Shown here: piece after piece, positions 42,424-50,853 of the stretch
Layout of the letters: each line of letters opens with the position of its first letter
Numbering within the stretch: position 1 is the first letter of the stretch
DNA from: Bacteroidales bacterium
GTDB lineage: Bacteria; Bacteroidota; Bacteroidia; Bacteroidales; UBA3824
Assembly: GCA_017535325.1 (NCBI GenBank)
Contig: JAFXUC010000044.1
Coordinates: forward strand, 1-52,944
Direction: 5' to 3'
DNA: 52,944 nucleotides
Program-made: the position numbers and the translations under genes
The notes under the pieces: generated by a model
Told to the model about the DNA's origin: nothing
Databases searched by the model: none
Seen by the model: only the letters and a program-made list of their open reading frames with translations

Positions 42424-43992
42424 TTAATATTTTTTGTTGATGTTAATACCGAAAAAACCATCAACATAATCGTTTTCTTCATCCTCATACCATATACAAT
42501 CTATCATACCCGTATTTGATACTTTCAGTTGAGTTTCATTATAGCGGTTAACTCTCTGTTTGTATATTTTTAGCGGTTGAAATATCATAGCGAATGTAAT
42601 CTGCGCATTAGCAGGTATATATGTACTGTCAGGATAAGTTGCCATACCCGAAACGCATTTTAGATAGTATTTTTCGTGGTTACAAAGAAGATACATACTA
42701 TCCGGCATTGACAAGTACGTACTTTCTTCATAATTGTAACAACTTACCATTAATACCGTTTCGTCTTTGTTGATTTCAATCCGATAAATATATAAATCAT
42801 CAAAATTTCCGGTAAAAATTCTCGGTTCATCAATAATTTTGATATGTTCCCGTTTTAGTTGTATTCCGTATATACCGCCATTAACGCCTTCAAAATCAAC
42901 AGAATCAAGATTTGGCGGAATAGCAGGGAAAGTCATAGAATACAGCATTGTGGAATCTTTCTTGACAATAGTCTTTTCAGGATACATTGCAATTTCTGCA
43001 TTTTTTATGTTATAACTTTCCCCTGAGGCTATAATACGGCAGTTTTCAGTGGCATATATAGCAGTGTCTTTGCCGTTAGTATTTATAAAAGTGAACAATA
43101 CCCGTGTGCTATCCTTATAGAGTCGAATTCCTGTTACGAAACAATTATCCTGCCCGCGTGAATACACGGGATAATATCTTTTCAACAACAGCAGACTATC
43201 CGTGTTTTCATTTACTTGTTTTTTTGCTTCGGCAATTGCCAAAAATTTGTGCCTTACAAATATAGCAAGAAACACAAACATACACACAATACCAAGCAGT
43301 ACAAATAACGGTATACTAAAATTAATTTTTTTCTTTTTACCGTTAAAAAGCGGCTGTAATTTCGGTTTAGGAGTGTTGGAATAATATTTTCTGATGTCGT
43401 TTATAAAGCCGTCCGTTTGAATTGAGGACGAGTTTTGGTAGTTAATCGCGCTGAAAAACGAGTATAGTTGTCTGATGTCGTCTAAGTAAAAACCGTTTTC
43501 AAAGGCAGCCTGCTCCGTACCCGAATGATTTCGGAGTCGGTGAAATTCAATTTCCTCGTATTCCTGTTTTTTACTATTCCAAAACCGCTCCAAATCCATT
43601 ATGTAGTTGACGTCAGAGAGGTTGAAATCGCCGCTCTTGATACACAGAAGTCTTTTTTGCGGGTACATTTCGAGCGACTTTTTTATCTGCACAAACTCGT
43701 ACATACAATGCGGCGAGCGGAAATATTTGTCGGAAAAAACAAGCACCACCGCCTCGCTTTTCCAACCGATTTCCCTTTCAAAGTCAGAAATTTTGTCGCC
43801 CGTACCGATGTCTCTTTTGTCGAGACGGTACTCGATGTTTTCCTCTTCAAAAACTTTCAACAATGTGTCAACACAATCTGAAATATGCTCCCAGCCGGGC
43901 TTTTTGGTGCTGCTGCGTGCATAAGAAAAATACACCGGACGTCCTTTGTTTATGCAGTTTTTTTCTGTTTGAATAGTTGTATTTGTTTCCAT
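42424..43992 (-). CDS. Transmembrane TIR-domain protein (copy B)
   Basis: 522 aa, paralogue of the adjacent copy A. TIR domain at about 18-145: RPVYFSYARSS, GTGDKISDFEREIG, and SPHCMYEF with Glu99 as the candidate catalytic residue. Membrane helix at about 227-246 after the basic stretch NGKKKKINF. The C-terminal part has two repeat modules (TRVLFTFINTNGKDTAIYATENC; VLMVSCYNYEESTYLSMPDSMYLL) shorter than copy A. The DNA of the TIR parts of A and B is closely similar (for example the region around 42130-42170 and 43690-43740), showing a duplication. It follows the SiaC-like gene by 18 bp, so the three genes share one promoter. Confidence 0.85.
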   Translation of the reverse strand: METNTTIQTEKNCINKGRPVYFSYARSSTKKPGWEHISDCVDTLLKVFEEENIEYRLDKRDIGTGDKISDFEREIGWKSEAVVLVFSDKYFRSPHCMYEFVQIKKSLEMYPQKRLLCIKSGDFNLSDVNYIMDLERFWNSKKQEYEEIEFHRLRNHSGTEQAAFENGFYLDDIRQLYSFFSAINYQNSSSIQTDGFINDIRKYYSNTPKPKLQPLFNGKKKKINFSIPLFVLLGIVCMFVFLAIFVRHKFLAIAEAKKQVNENTDSLLLLKRYYPVYSRGQDNCFVTGIRLYKDSTRVLFTFINTNGKDTAIYATENCRIIASGESYNIKNAEIAMYPEKTIVKKDSTMLYSMTFPAIPPNLDSVDFEGVNGGIYGIQLKREHIKIIDEPRIFTGNFDDLYIYRIEINKDETVLMVSCYNYEESTYLSMPDSMYLLCNHEKYYLKCVSGMATYPDSTYIPANAQITFAMIFQPLKIYKQRVNRYNETQLKVSNTGMIDCIWYEDEENDYVDGFFGININKKY

Positions 43993-44010
43993 ACATTATG
44001 TGATGATACG

Positions 44011-44658
44011 TTATTTTTCATCCCATTTTTTACCGCAATCTCCGCACTTATAAACATACTGTCCGCTTTCTTCCGACTTAGAGCCCATAAGACTCTTGAA
44101 CACATCAGCAACTTTTTGAACGAAATTGCTTTCTTCAATTTTTTCTATATTTTCTGAGCCGCAGAACGGACATTTCGGTTTTTCAGGCTCTTTTTTCTGT
44201 TCCTCAGTCTCTACGGCAGAAACAGCAGGCTCTGAAACCGTCTGCTCCACAGGTTCTGTCTGTTGCGGCTTGGCGGTTACCACTTCACGCGGCAAAATAG
44301 CATGAGGAATTTTTACCAACTCAAAATAATCTTTGCCGCCGTCCTCAATGTCGCCGTCGTTTTGCGGATAATACCAGTTGACAAACACTTTATGATTGTC
44401 TTTGTATATGTCCTCCAATTTCAAAAGCACGTCCAACAGCAGTCTTGACGACGCGGTATTGTAATATTCCAATTTAAAATTAAAGACAGTCTCCTCCAAG
44501 GGCTCTTGCGCATACACGTCAAGCCAATCCAAAATGGGGTTGAAAAACTCCGTAACGTCTTCCGGAATAGACCTTCCGGAAATCTCAAATATATTATTCT
44601 CCTTATCAAGGACAACCTTAGGACGGTCTTCACCGCCTTCAACTCTTAAAACTTCCAT
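44011..44658 (-). CDS. SiaC-like (DUF1987) phosphoswitch protein with C-terminal zinc ribbon
   Basis: 215 aa. Residues 1-120 match the SiaC/DUF1987 fold, including EISGRSIPEDVTEFF and EYYNTASSRLLL, where Thr68 aligns with the phosphorylated threonine of Pseudomonas SiaC. A Pro/Glu/Thr-rich linker (about 125-160) connects to a zinc ribbon with Cys163/Cys166 (CPFCG) and Cys205/Cys208 (CGDCG). SiaC proteins are switched by a SiaB kinase and SiaA-type phosphatase; no such genes lie nearby. The ribbon fusion is unusual. First gene of the operon with the two TIR proteins, with a good promoter at 44697-44728. Confidence 0.8.
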   Translation of the reverse strand: MEVLRVEGGEDRPKVVLDKENNIFEISGRSIPEDVTEFFNPILDWLDVYAQEPLEETVFNFKLEYYNTASSRLLLDVLLKLEDIYKDNHKVFVNWYYPQNDGDIEDGGKDYFELVKIPHAILPREVVTAKPQQTEPVEQTVSEPAVSAVETEEQKKEPEKPKCPFCGSENIEKIEESNFVQKVADVFKSLMGSKSEESGQYVYKCGDCGKKWDEK

Positions 44659-44696
44659 AATAAAAAACCTTGTCTAAGATTTTTACAAAATAAAAG

Positions 44697-44728
44697 CAAA
44701 GATAAATACATTTTTTGTAATAGTACAA
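44697..44728 (-). promoter_or_regulatory. Promoter of the SiaC-like/TIR operon
   Basis: TATCTTTG on the minus strand (44704-44697) matches TAnnTTTG; a TTG (44728-44726) lies 21 bp upstream. ATG at 44658. Separates the operon from TamL, which ends at 44758. Confidence 0.6.
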
Positions 44729-44757
44729 AAGTTTTTTAAGTTTTTTTTAGAAAAAAA

Positions 44758-47337
44758 TCAAAACGGATAACCAATACCTATATTAAATGCCCAATTTGAA
44801 GATTTCAGAACAAATCTTTCGTCAGTTTGGAATTTCCAGCGTTTGTTTTCCGGCAGTGCAGGGTCGTAAAGTTTCAAACCGAAATCCGTGCGGAAAATAA
44901 AAAAGTCAAAATCCAGTCTCAATCCCAAGCCCGTGCCGAAAGCTATTTCCTTATAAAACCTTTTGAACGAAAAATCACCGCCGTCGCGCTTGTCGTCCTT
45001 GTTGATAGACCAGATGTTTCCCGCGTCAAAAAACCACGCACCCTCAACAACCCAGAAAATTTTGAAACGGTATTCAAGATTTGCTTCAAGTTTCATGTCA
45101 GAAGTCATGTTCGGATATTTTGTCAAAAGACCTTCGGGGGCTCTGTTGACATAACTTCCAGGGCCAAGACTGCGTATCTGCCAAGCCCTCAGAGAGTTTG
45201 CCCCACCCGAAAAATACTGTTCCGTAAAAGGCATTACAGAAGAGTTTCCATACGGTATGCCCAAACCAGCGTATGCCCTAAAAACCACCGTGTTAGTGCC
45301 TATCGTCTTGATATAATGACGAAAATCTATATCCGTCTTGACAAACTGCGCGTAAACCGTCCCGAAAAAAGGAACTGTATAAACGCCCGCCGAGTTTTTT
45401 TCCGCGCCGGTTTTCCTGTCAATAAAATGCAAAAGGTTGCCCGCCCATGACAGACTGATTTTCAGATAATTGTACATTCTCCGTCCCCGGCTCTGATTGT
45501 TGAAAGTAAAAGAATACGAACTTCCCAAAATAAAATGGTCTTGATACGAATCCTTGATATAAAGTCTGTCAAGCCACGCCATAAACGCGCTGTCAGCATC
45601 GGAAATTCGGATTGAACTCAAGCGCACCGGCGTTACAGTATTTGAGCAGTATTTCCCGATGTTCCACTGGTAATAAAAACTTCCCATAATAGCCGAGCGC
45701 GTGTAATCGGGTCGTTTTCTGTAATTTACGCCGAGAGAGAAATAAGATTTCGGCGGATTTTTGCTCATCAGACGCCTGAAATACATCGGTGCTAAAAGTC
45801 TCGGAAAATACAACCGCGTTTCAAGTGCGTATTCCTGAGTATTGAGATCAAAATGCTTTTGCTCCGAAGAAAAATTATTTTGCGACTCCAACGCAAGAGA
45901 CAGCCTCAAATCAAAACTTTCAGCACCGTGAAAAATATTTTTGTGCTGATAAGAAAACGAAGACAGCGCACCGAGGTTTCCCGAAGAGTTGGTTCCGCCG
46001 ATTTCATAACTGTATGACTGCAACGCACTGTTGGTCAGATAAATATTACAGTTAAGAGAATCTCTGTACGATGACGGCTCAAACTCTATGTTAACCAACT
46101 TATAAACGTTGAAAGCCGTCAAATGCCGGTAAGTATTGTTTACATTCTGCTGATTGTATTCTTTGCCGCCGCGAATATAAATTTCACGGCAAATCATATA
46201 ATTTTTTACGACCGACGGCTCTTTTGAAACAAACAAAACCGGATTCGGAGAAATTCTCGACCGCATATACGAGGTGTCCATTCCGAACATATATTCGTCT
46301 TTGTCCATAAGGGCGGCTTTGTTGTCATAATTCGGGAAAATGATGATTTGCGAAATAAAAGAGCGGAAATGTTTAACAGTTTTTCCGTTGTCAAGCGTTA
46401 CGGGCAAAATGTCAACCGTAACCTTTGCTAAGCGTCTTTCTGTTACGGTATCAACAGTAAAATTAACGTATTCACTTGAAAATCTGTAATATCCTTTGTT
46501 TTTGAGATTACTTGTGATACGCGCTCTTTCGGCTTGAAGAATGTCAATGTCAAGATTCTCGCCGGGTTTGATAAGACATTTTGCAGTGTCCTCATAAAAA
46601 TATTTTTCAAGCGTATCGTCCTGTTTTCCGAAATGATAATCAACACTTTGAACTTTTGTCGGCTTTCCCGCCGCAATATTGTAAGTAACGTAGACCTGCT
46701 GCTTTTTGATTTTTTCTGAATACGTAACCTTGGCGTCGTAATAGCCTTTTGTTTTCATGTAAAGTGCTATTTGCTCGGCGGATTTTTTGGTGGAAATGGG
46801 TTTATATTTAACAGGCTCCTCTCCTATTTTCTGCAAAAACAGCGGAAACGAAAAAATCTTCGTCTTTTCCTCGTAACCTTTGTCGGTGTGTTTTTTGAGT
46901 TTCTTTTCAAACTTCTGGGTTACGTTGTTCCAATATTTCATGGTGTCAAGTATGCCATTCTGCATATAATAGGAAGCAGCAAAAGTACTTTTTTTGATTG
47001 TATCCTTCAAAAAAAGTTCCTTTTCTTTGTACTTGTTTTTGATTCTGCGATTTTTTTCTTCGAGTTTTTGTTCGTTTTCCTTGCGAAGGGAATCGGCTTT
47101 TTCGGGCTTGACGGAGTTGTAAATCCGCGCTTTCAAGGCAATGCCCATTATAGTGCTGACGGGTGTCTGTTTGATGTAATCTTGCGGCTCGGCAATGTCT
47201 ATCGAGGCCTCGTCGCAGACAACAACGTTTGACAAAAGAAGATTTTCGTCTTCCGACAAATACTTTTTGGGCGAACAGCCGTTAAGAATAACAGCCGCGA
47301 AAAACAAAAATATTATATGTAAATGCAGTGGTTTCAA
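44758..47337 (-). CDS. tamL: TamL-type outer membrane assembly lipoprotein (BamA superfamily)
   Basis: 859 aa. Lipoprotein signal with NGCSPKKYL (Cys21), POTRA-like domains (YMKTKGYYDAKVTYSEK; ITSNLKNKGYYRFSSEYVNF) and a C-terminal 16-strand-type barrel with the bacterial surface antigen features (YFSGGANSLRAWQIRSLGPG, GLGLRLDFDFFIFRTDFG) and a terminal aromatic residue. This is the Bacteroidota lipidated TamA relative, involved in outer membrane protein assembly. The only in-frame start giving the signal is TTG at 47337; no ATG exists upstream, and the -7 box at 47358-47365 is just 20 bp away, so TTG initiation is likely. Divergent from the TrmH-type gene. Confidence 0.9.
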   Translation of the reverse strand: MKPLHLHIIFLFFAAVILNGCSPKKYLSEDENLLLSNVVVCDEASIDIAEPQDYIKQTPVSTIMGIALKARIYNSVKPEKADSLRKENEQKLEEKNRRIKNKYKEKELFLKDTIKKSTFAASYYMQNGILDTMKYWNNVTQKFEKKLKKHTDKGYEEKTKIFSFPLFLQKIGEEPVKYKPISTKKSAEQIALYMKTKGYYDAKVTYSEKIKKQQVYVTYNIAAGKPTKVQSVDYHFGKQDDTLEKYFYEDTAKCLIKPGENLDIDILQAERARITSNLKNKGYYRFSSEYVNFTVDTVTERRLAKVTVDILPVTLDNGKTVKHFRSFISQIIIFPNYDNKAALMDKDEYMFGMDTSYMRSRISPNPVLFVSKEPSVVKNYMICREIYIRGGKEYNQQNVNNTYRHLTAFNVYKLVNIEFEPSSYRDSLNCNIYLTNSALQSYSYEIGGTNSSGNLGALSSFSYQHKNIFHGAESFDLRLSLALESQNNFSSEQKHFDLNTQEYALETRLYFPRLLAPMYFRRLMSKNPPKSYFSLGVNYRKRPDYTRSAIMGSFYYQWNIGKYCSNTVTPVRLSSIRISDADSAFMAWLDRLYIKDSYQDHFILGSSYSFTFNNQSRGRRMYNYLKISLSWAGNLLHFIDRKTGAEKNSAGVYTVPFFGTVYAQFVKTDIDFRHYIKTIGTNTVVFRAYAGLGIPYGNSSVMPFTEQYFSGGANSLRAWQIRSLGPGSYVNRAPEGLLTKYPNMTSDMKLEANLEYRFKIFWVVEGAWFFDAGNIWSINKDDKRDGGDFSFKRFYKEIAFGTGLGLRLDFDFFIFRTDFGLKLYDPALPENKRWKFQTDERFVLKSSNWAFNIGIGYPF

Positions 47338-47346
47338 TTTTTTTTG

Positions 47347-47365
47347 TAATTTCGCTGCAAAATTA
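47347..47365. promoter_or_regulatory. Overlapping divergent promoters of tamL and the SpoU methyltransferase gene
   Basis: Minus strand: TAATTTTG (47365-47358) matches TAnnTTTG for tamL (start 47337). Plus strand: TAATTTCG (47347-47354), one mismatch, for the methyltransferase gene (start 47375). The two -7 boxes are 3 bp apart on opposite strands, so the polymerases would compete. Confidence 0.5.
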
Positions 47366-47374
47366 ATAAATTAA

Positions 47375-48136
47375 ATGATTAGCAAAAATTGTATAAAACA
47401 TATAAATTCTTTGGAGAAGAAAAAATTCCGTCTTGAATCAGGAACTTTTATTGCTTCGGGCGAAAAAACCGTTGCGGAAATTTTACGCTCAAAAATGAAA
47501 ATAAAAACCATTTTTGCCGTAAAAAGTTGGATTTCGGCAAACGCTTCCAAGTTCAAGAACATTGAAATTCAAGAAGTTAACGAAGACGAAATGCAAAAAA
47601 TCACCGTTATGCAATCATTGCCTTCGGTTATCGCGGAAGTGTTTTTCAAAGAGGACAAGCCGCTTAAATTGGACAGCGGAAAATTGTATCTTGCGTTGGA
47701 CTCTTTGCGCGACCCCGGCAATTTCGGCACGATAATCAGAATCGCCGACTGGTTTGGCATTGACGGCATTATCGCTTCGGAAGACTGCGTTGACATGTAC
47801 AATTCCAAAACCGTTCAAGCGTCAATGGGTTCGGTTTTCAGGGTTGATGTTTTTTATGCAGACCTCAGCAAAACGTTAAAAGAGGCGCAACAGAAAAACA
47901 TTCCCGTTTACGGAACTTTTCTTGAAGGCGAAAACATTTACAAAGAAAAACTTTCAAAAAACGGCATCATCGTTCTCGGCAACGAGGGACACGGCATTTT
48001 GGAAGAAACAAAAAAATACATCACGAAAAAACTTTTTATACCTTTTGGTGCTGACAAAGACCGTGCGCCTGAGTCGCTCAACGTTTCGGCGGCAACGGCT
48101 GTTGTTTGCAGCGAATTTTTCAGAAGAAAATTATGA
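47375..48136 (+). CDS. SpoU/TrmH-family RNA 2'-O-methyltransferase
   Basis: 253 aa. N-terminal substrate-binding domain (about 1-90, IASGEKTVAEILRSK) and C-terminal SPOUT knot domain with the three motifs: LRDPGNFGTIIRIADWFG (motif 1), VLGNEGHGI (motif 2) and LNVSAATAVVCSEF (motif 3). It methylates a ribose in tRNA or rRNA using S-adenosylmethionine; exact site not evident. Its stop overlaps the PAP2 gene start (ATGA, 48133-48136). Confidence 0.92.
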   Translation: MISKNCIKHINSLEKKKFRLESGTFIASGEKTVAEILRSKMKIKTIFAVKSWISANASKFKNIEIQEVNEDEMQKITVMQSLPSVIAEVFFKEDKPLKLDSGKLYLALDSLRDPGNFGTIIRIADWFGIDGIIASEDCVDMYNSKTVQASMGSVFRVDVFYADLSKTLKEAQQKNIPVYGTFLEGENIYKEKLSKNGIIVLGNEGHGILEETKKYITKKLFIPFGADKDRAPESLNVSAATAVVCSEFFRRKL

Positions 48137-48705
48137 ATCCGATAGTAGAACTTGACGAACAAATAACGTTGGCAGTAAACTCTTGGAACACAGAGAGTTT
48201 AGACCCGTTTTTCTTTTACGTTTCATACCGCTGGCTGTGGATAGGAATCGGCGCGGCGTTGCTGTTTTTTGTTTTCAAAAAGGCAAAGCCTGAATACAAA
48301 AAAGCAGTGATTTTTCTGCTCTTTTTGGCGGTTGCGGTTTTGGCGGCAGACCAGATTTGCAACGTTGTAAAACATTCAGTCCAGAGATTCCGCCCGTGTT
48401 GGGATGAGCGTTTTATGGACTTTGTGCATATTGTCAACAACGACCGCGGCGGCAAATACGGATTTTTTTCGGCACACGCGGCGACATTTTTTGCAATAGC
48501 ATTTTTGACGATGAAATATTTTCAAAACAGAAAATTTACGGTTTTGATATATTCCATTGCGGTTTTGGTGTCGTATTCGCGGATTTATCTCGGACGGCAT
48601 TATTTAGGCGACATAATTTGCGGAGCCGTTGAAGGCACTCTGATTGCCTGGTGCGCGTATTATTTTTATCAGAAATTTTTAAACAGGTTAAAACTAAAAT
48701 CATAA
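48133..48705 (+). CDS. PAP2-family membrane phosphatase
   Basis: 190 aa from the ATG at 48133. Five to six membrane helices and the three phosphatase motifs: KHSVQRFRP (KX6RP), FFSAHAATF (variant of PSGH) and SRIYLGRHYLGD (SRX5HX3D). The family dephosphorylates undecaprenyl pyrophosphate or phosphatidic acids. Translationally coupled to the methyltransferase gene; the next gene starts 2 bp after its stop. Confidence 0.9.
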   Translation: MNPIVELDEQITLAVNSWNTESLDPFFFYVSYRWLWIGIGAALLFFVFKKAKPEYKKAVIFLLFLAVAVLAADQICNVVKHSVQRFRPCWDERFMDFVHIVNNDRGGKYGFFSAHAATFFAIAFLTMKYFQNRKFTVLIYSIAVLVSYSRIYLGRHYLGDIICGAVEGTLIAWCAYYFYQKFLNRLKLKS

Positions 48706-48707
48706 TT

Positions 48708-49427
48708 ATGGCAGACTTCAAAAACCACGTATCGGTAGGTGCTGCGACGGGTTTTGCCGTTGCAATAATTTCATATAATTGGAATTTGATTCCGAATGCT
48801 TATATGGCTGTAATAGTGTTTTTTGCAACGGTAATCGGTTCGTTTTTGCCCGACATGGACTCCGAGCCGGGAATACCGCTAAAAATCGTATTCGGTGTCA
48901 ATGCGTATTTTATGGCAGCGATGTCGCTTTATTGGATGCACGTTGCGGGGGCAGTTTTGGCACTGAAAATTTTTGTGCCGTTAGCGGTTTTTGTCTTTGT
49001 AATAAAGTATGTTAAAGATTTTTTTGCAACACATACAACTCACAGAGGCATAATTCATTCTGTACCAGCATTACTACTCTGTTTTTTGATTTCGTTATGG
49101 CTTGCCTCTACAACAAAATTGAACATCAGGGAACAGTTTGTAATTTCGTTTGCAGTAAGTTGCGGATTTTTAAGTCATTTGCTTTTAGACGAACTTTGGT
49201 CTCTGAACATCATCAGTGAAGGCTTTTTCGGCAAAAAAGATTACAAATTTTCCCAACTTCTAAAAAAATCATGGGGCAGAAAAAAATCTTCGGGCACGGC
49301 ATTGGATTTAGGATTCAATCAAAAAGAACGCTATCCGGGTGTTATAGCATGGGTACTCGTAATTTTTTTCCTCATCCTCAACCGTCAGACGATTTTGCTG
49401 CTGTGCAAAGAAATCGGGGTAAATTAA
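48708..49427 (+). CDS. YdjM-like membrane-bound metal-dependent hydrolase (DUF457)
   Basis: 239 aa from the ATG at 48708. The family's conserved metal ligands are visible in HVSVGAATG near the N-terminus, SFLPDMDSEPG, THRGIIHSVPAL and GFLSHLLLDELWSL, interleaved with five or so membrane helices. The upstream in-frame start at 48651 lies inside the PAP2 gene and adds no domain. These proteins are annotated as membrane-bound hydrolases with unknown substrate. Last gene of the three-gene plus-strand operon. Confidence 0.85.
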   Translation: MADFKNHVSVGAATGFAVAIISYNWNLIPNAYMAVIVFFATVIGSFLPDMDSEPGIPLKIVFGVNAYFMAAMSLYWMHVAGAVLALKIFVPLAVFVFVIKYVKDFFATHTTHRGIIHSVPALLLCFLISLWLASTTKLNIREQFVISFAVSCGFLSHLLLDELWSLNIISEGFFGKKDYKFSQLLKKSWGRKKSSGTALDLGFNQKERYPGVIAWVLVIFFLILNRQTILLLCKEIGVN

Positions 49428-49433
49428 ATGCGT

Positions 49434-49466
49434 TAAAAAAATTCGGGTGTAAACCTAACACCCGAA
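49434..49466 (-). terminator. Rho-independent terminator of the nitroreductase gene
   Basis: TTCGGGTGT (49442-49450) and ACACCCGAA (49458-49466) form a perfect 9-bp stem with a 7-nt loop. On the minus strand the stem is followed by seven T (49441-49435). It follows the stop of the nitroreductase gene at 49476. Confidence 0.8.
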
Positions 49467-49475
49467 AAACGCCAC

Positions 49476-49988
49476 TTATTTTTTTATAACAATTTCGTCC
49501 ACCGATTTTCTTGTGAAATGCCTTGGACCGGGTTGCGCATTGTCGGCGGGATAGCCAATCGGGAAAATTGCAATTAGGTCGTAATCAGCCATTTCGGGAT
49601 AGATTGTTTTGAGCAATGGCGCATCAAATTTGCCAACCCAAGTGGAGGCGAGACCAAGGTCGTGAATTGCCAACATTATGTGCGTGGCAACGATTGAAGC
49701 GTCCACATCGGCGATGTTTCTATTGTCGAAACTCCTTACCCAAGCCTCGGCAGGATTGCCGCCAACAACGAGAAAAAGATTTGCGCCAAAAGTGTAAGTG
49801 GTTGTTTTCTTGATGTTTTCAACTGCCTCGGCACTCTGCATAAGCCACAAGCGGAAAGGCTGTTTGTTGACACCCGTGGGCGCATTGTTGGCGCACTCGA
49901 TGATAGCGTCGATTTTTTCCTGTTCAACAGTCCGGTCGGTGAGCATCCGGCACGAATAGCGTTCTTTTGCAAGTTTGAGAAATTCCAT
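49476..49988 (-). CDS. Nitroreductase-family FMN protein
   Basis: 170 aa, short class of the nitroreductase fold. FMN-binding residues are in RYSCRMLTDR near the N-terminus (Arg-Ser pattern) and NNAPTGVNKQPFRLW; the central DVDASIVATHIMLAIHDLGLASTWVG motif and FPIGYPAD near the C-terminus are typical. It reduces nitro or quinone compounds with NAD(P)H; substrate not known. Single-gene unit with a terminator behind it (49434-49466). Confidence 0.92.
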   Translation of the reverse strand: MEFLKLAKERYSCRMLTDRTVEQEKIDAIIECANNAPTGVNKQPFRLWLMQSAEAVENIKKTTTYTFGANLFLVVGGNPAEAWVRSFDNRNIADVDASIVATHIMLAIHDLGLASTWVGKFDAPLLKTIYPEMADYDLIAIFPIGYPADNAQPGPRHFTRKSVDEIVIKK

Positions 49989-50038
49989 AATGTTTTTGTA
50001 TAATTATATTGAAAATTATAAGTGATTTTCTAAGAAAA

Positions 50039-50836
50039 TTATTTTTCGCAAATACGTTTAATAGTCTCTTTTAGAATATGATAAGCGGGATGCGGCATAT
50101 CACCGTGATTGTAGCCCTGCATTTCGTAGAGCGTAACATCCTTGTGACCAACAAGTTTGAGCATCCGCCAAAAATAAGCCTGTTCTTCGTAACGTCCATA
50201 GAGTTCGAGTTCTCGGTCGGCAGAGATAATCACAATCGGCGGAGCGTCTTTGCGGATAAATGTTAGCGGTGCGTATTCATCGATTGTGGCTTGCAATGGC
50301 GGGATATTCTGCAACTTACGTACATTGTAGTGTGTTATCACCTGACCGCTAAACGGCACAAGAGCAGCCACATCATCGGCATTCACGCCATATTTTTCAA
50401 GGTATTTTTTGTTGAGACCAATCATATCAATAAGGTATCCGCCAGCGGAGTGTCCCGTAAGAAAAATCTTTTTTACGCTGCCGTTGTATTTGGTGATGTT
50501 TTTGAAAGTCCACGCCACGGCTGCTGCGGCATCGTCGATTACCTCGTCGATTGTGGCTTTGGGCAGAAGTCGGTAATTGACTGATACAACGGTATATCCG
50601 GCGTTCATAAGTTCGGTGTCGATATATTTTTCGCCGCCTTCGAGACCGCCGCCGTGAAACCAAACCACCACGGGCACATCTTTGAGTTTTTCGGGATAAT
50701 AGACGTCGAGTTTGCAACGCTCCTTGGCGTACTGATTGCCCGACGATGCATAAGGAATGTCTTTAACAGTCTGATACTGAGCATTTGCCGTCAGACCAAA
50801 AACAATAAAAATTATTGAAATTAAAAGTGTTTTCAT
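50039..50836 (-). CDS. Secreted alpha/beta-hydrolase esterase
   Basis: 265 aa from the ATG at 50836, which begins a signal peptide (LISIIFIVFGLTANAQ). An in-frame ATG at 50962 would overlap the upstream gene and bury the signal. The oxyanion-hole motif VVWFHGGGLEGG, nucleophile elbow LTGHSAGGYL and the C-terminal His in GYNHGDMPHP mark a hormone-sensitive-lipase/BD-FAE-type carboxylesterase, probably periplasmic. It lies 17 bp after the uracil-DNA-glycosylase-fold gene. Confidence 0.9.
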   Translation of the reverse strand: MKTLLISIIFIVFGLTANAQYQTVKDIPYASSGNQYAKERCKLDVYYPEKLKDVPVVVWFHGGGLEGGEKYIDTELMNAGYTVVSVNYRLLPKATIDEVIDDAAAAVAWTFKNITKYNGSVKKIFLTGHSAGGYLIDMIGLNKKYLEKYGVNADDVAALVPFSGQVITHYNVRKLQNIPPLQATIDEYAPLTFIRKDAPPIVIISADRELELYGRYEEQAYFWRMLKLVGHKDVTLYEMQGYNHGDMPHPAYHILKETIKRICEK

Positions 50837-50853
50837 AGTGAAAATATTAGGGG

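Noticed and set aside
44827..45450. 207-codon plus-strand ORF
   Set aside because: Antisense shadow of the tamL barrel region; composition does not resemble a protein family.
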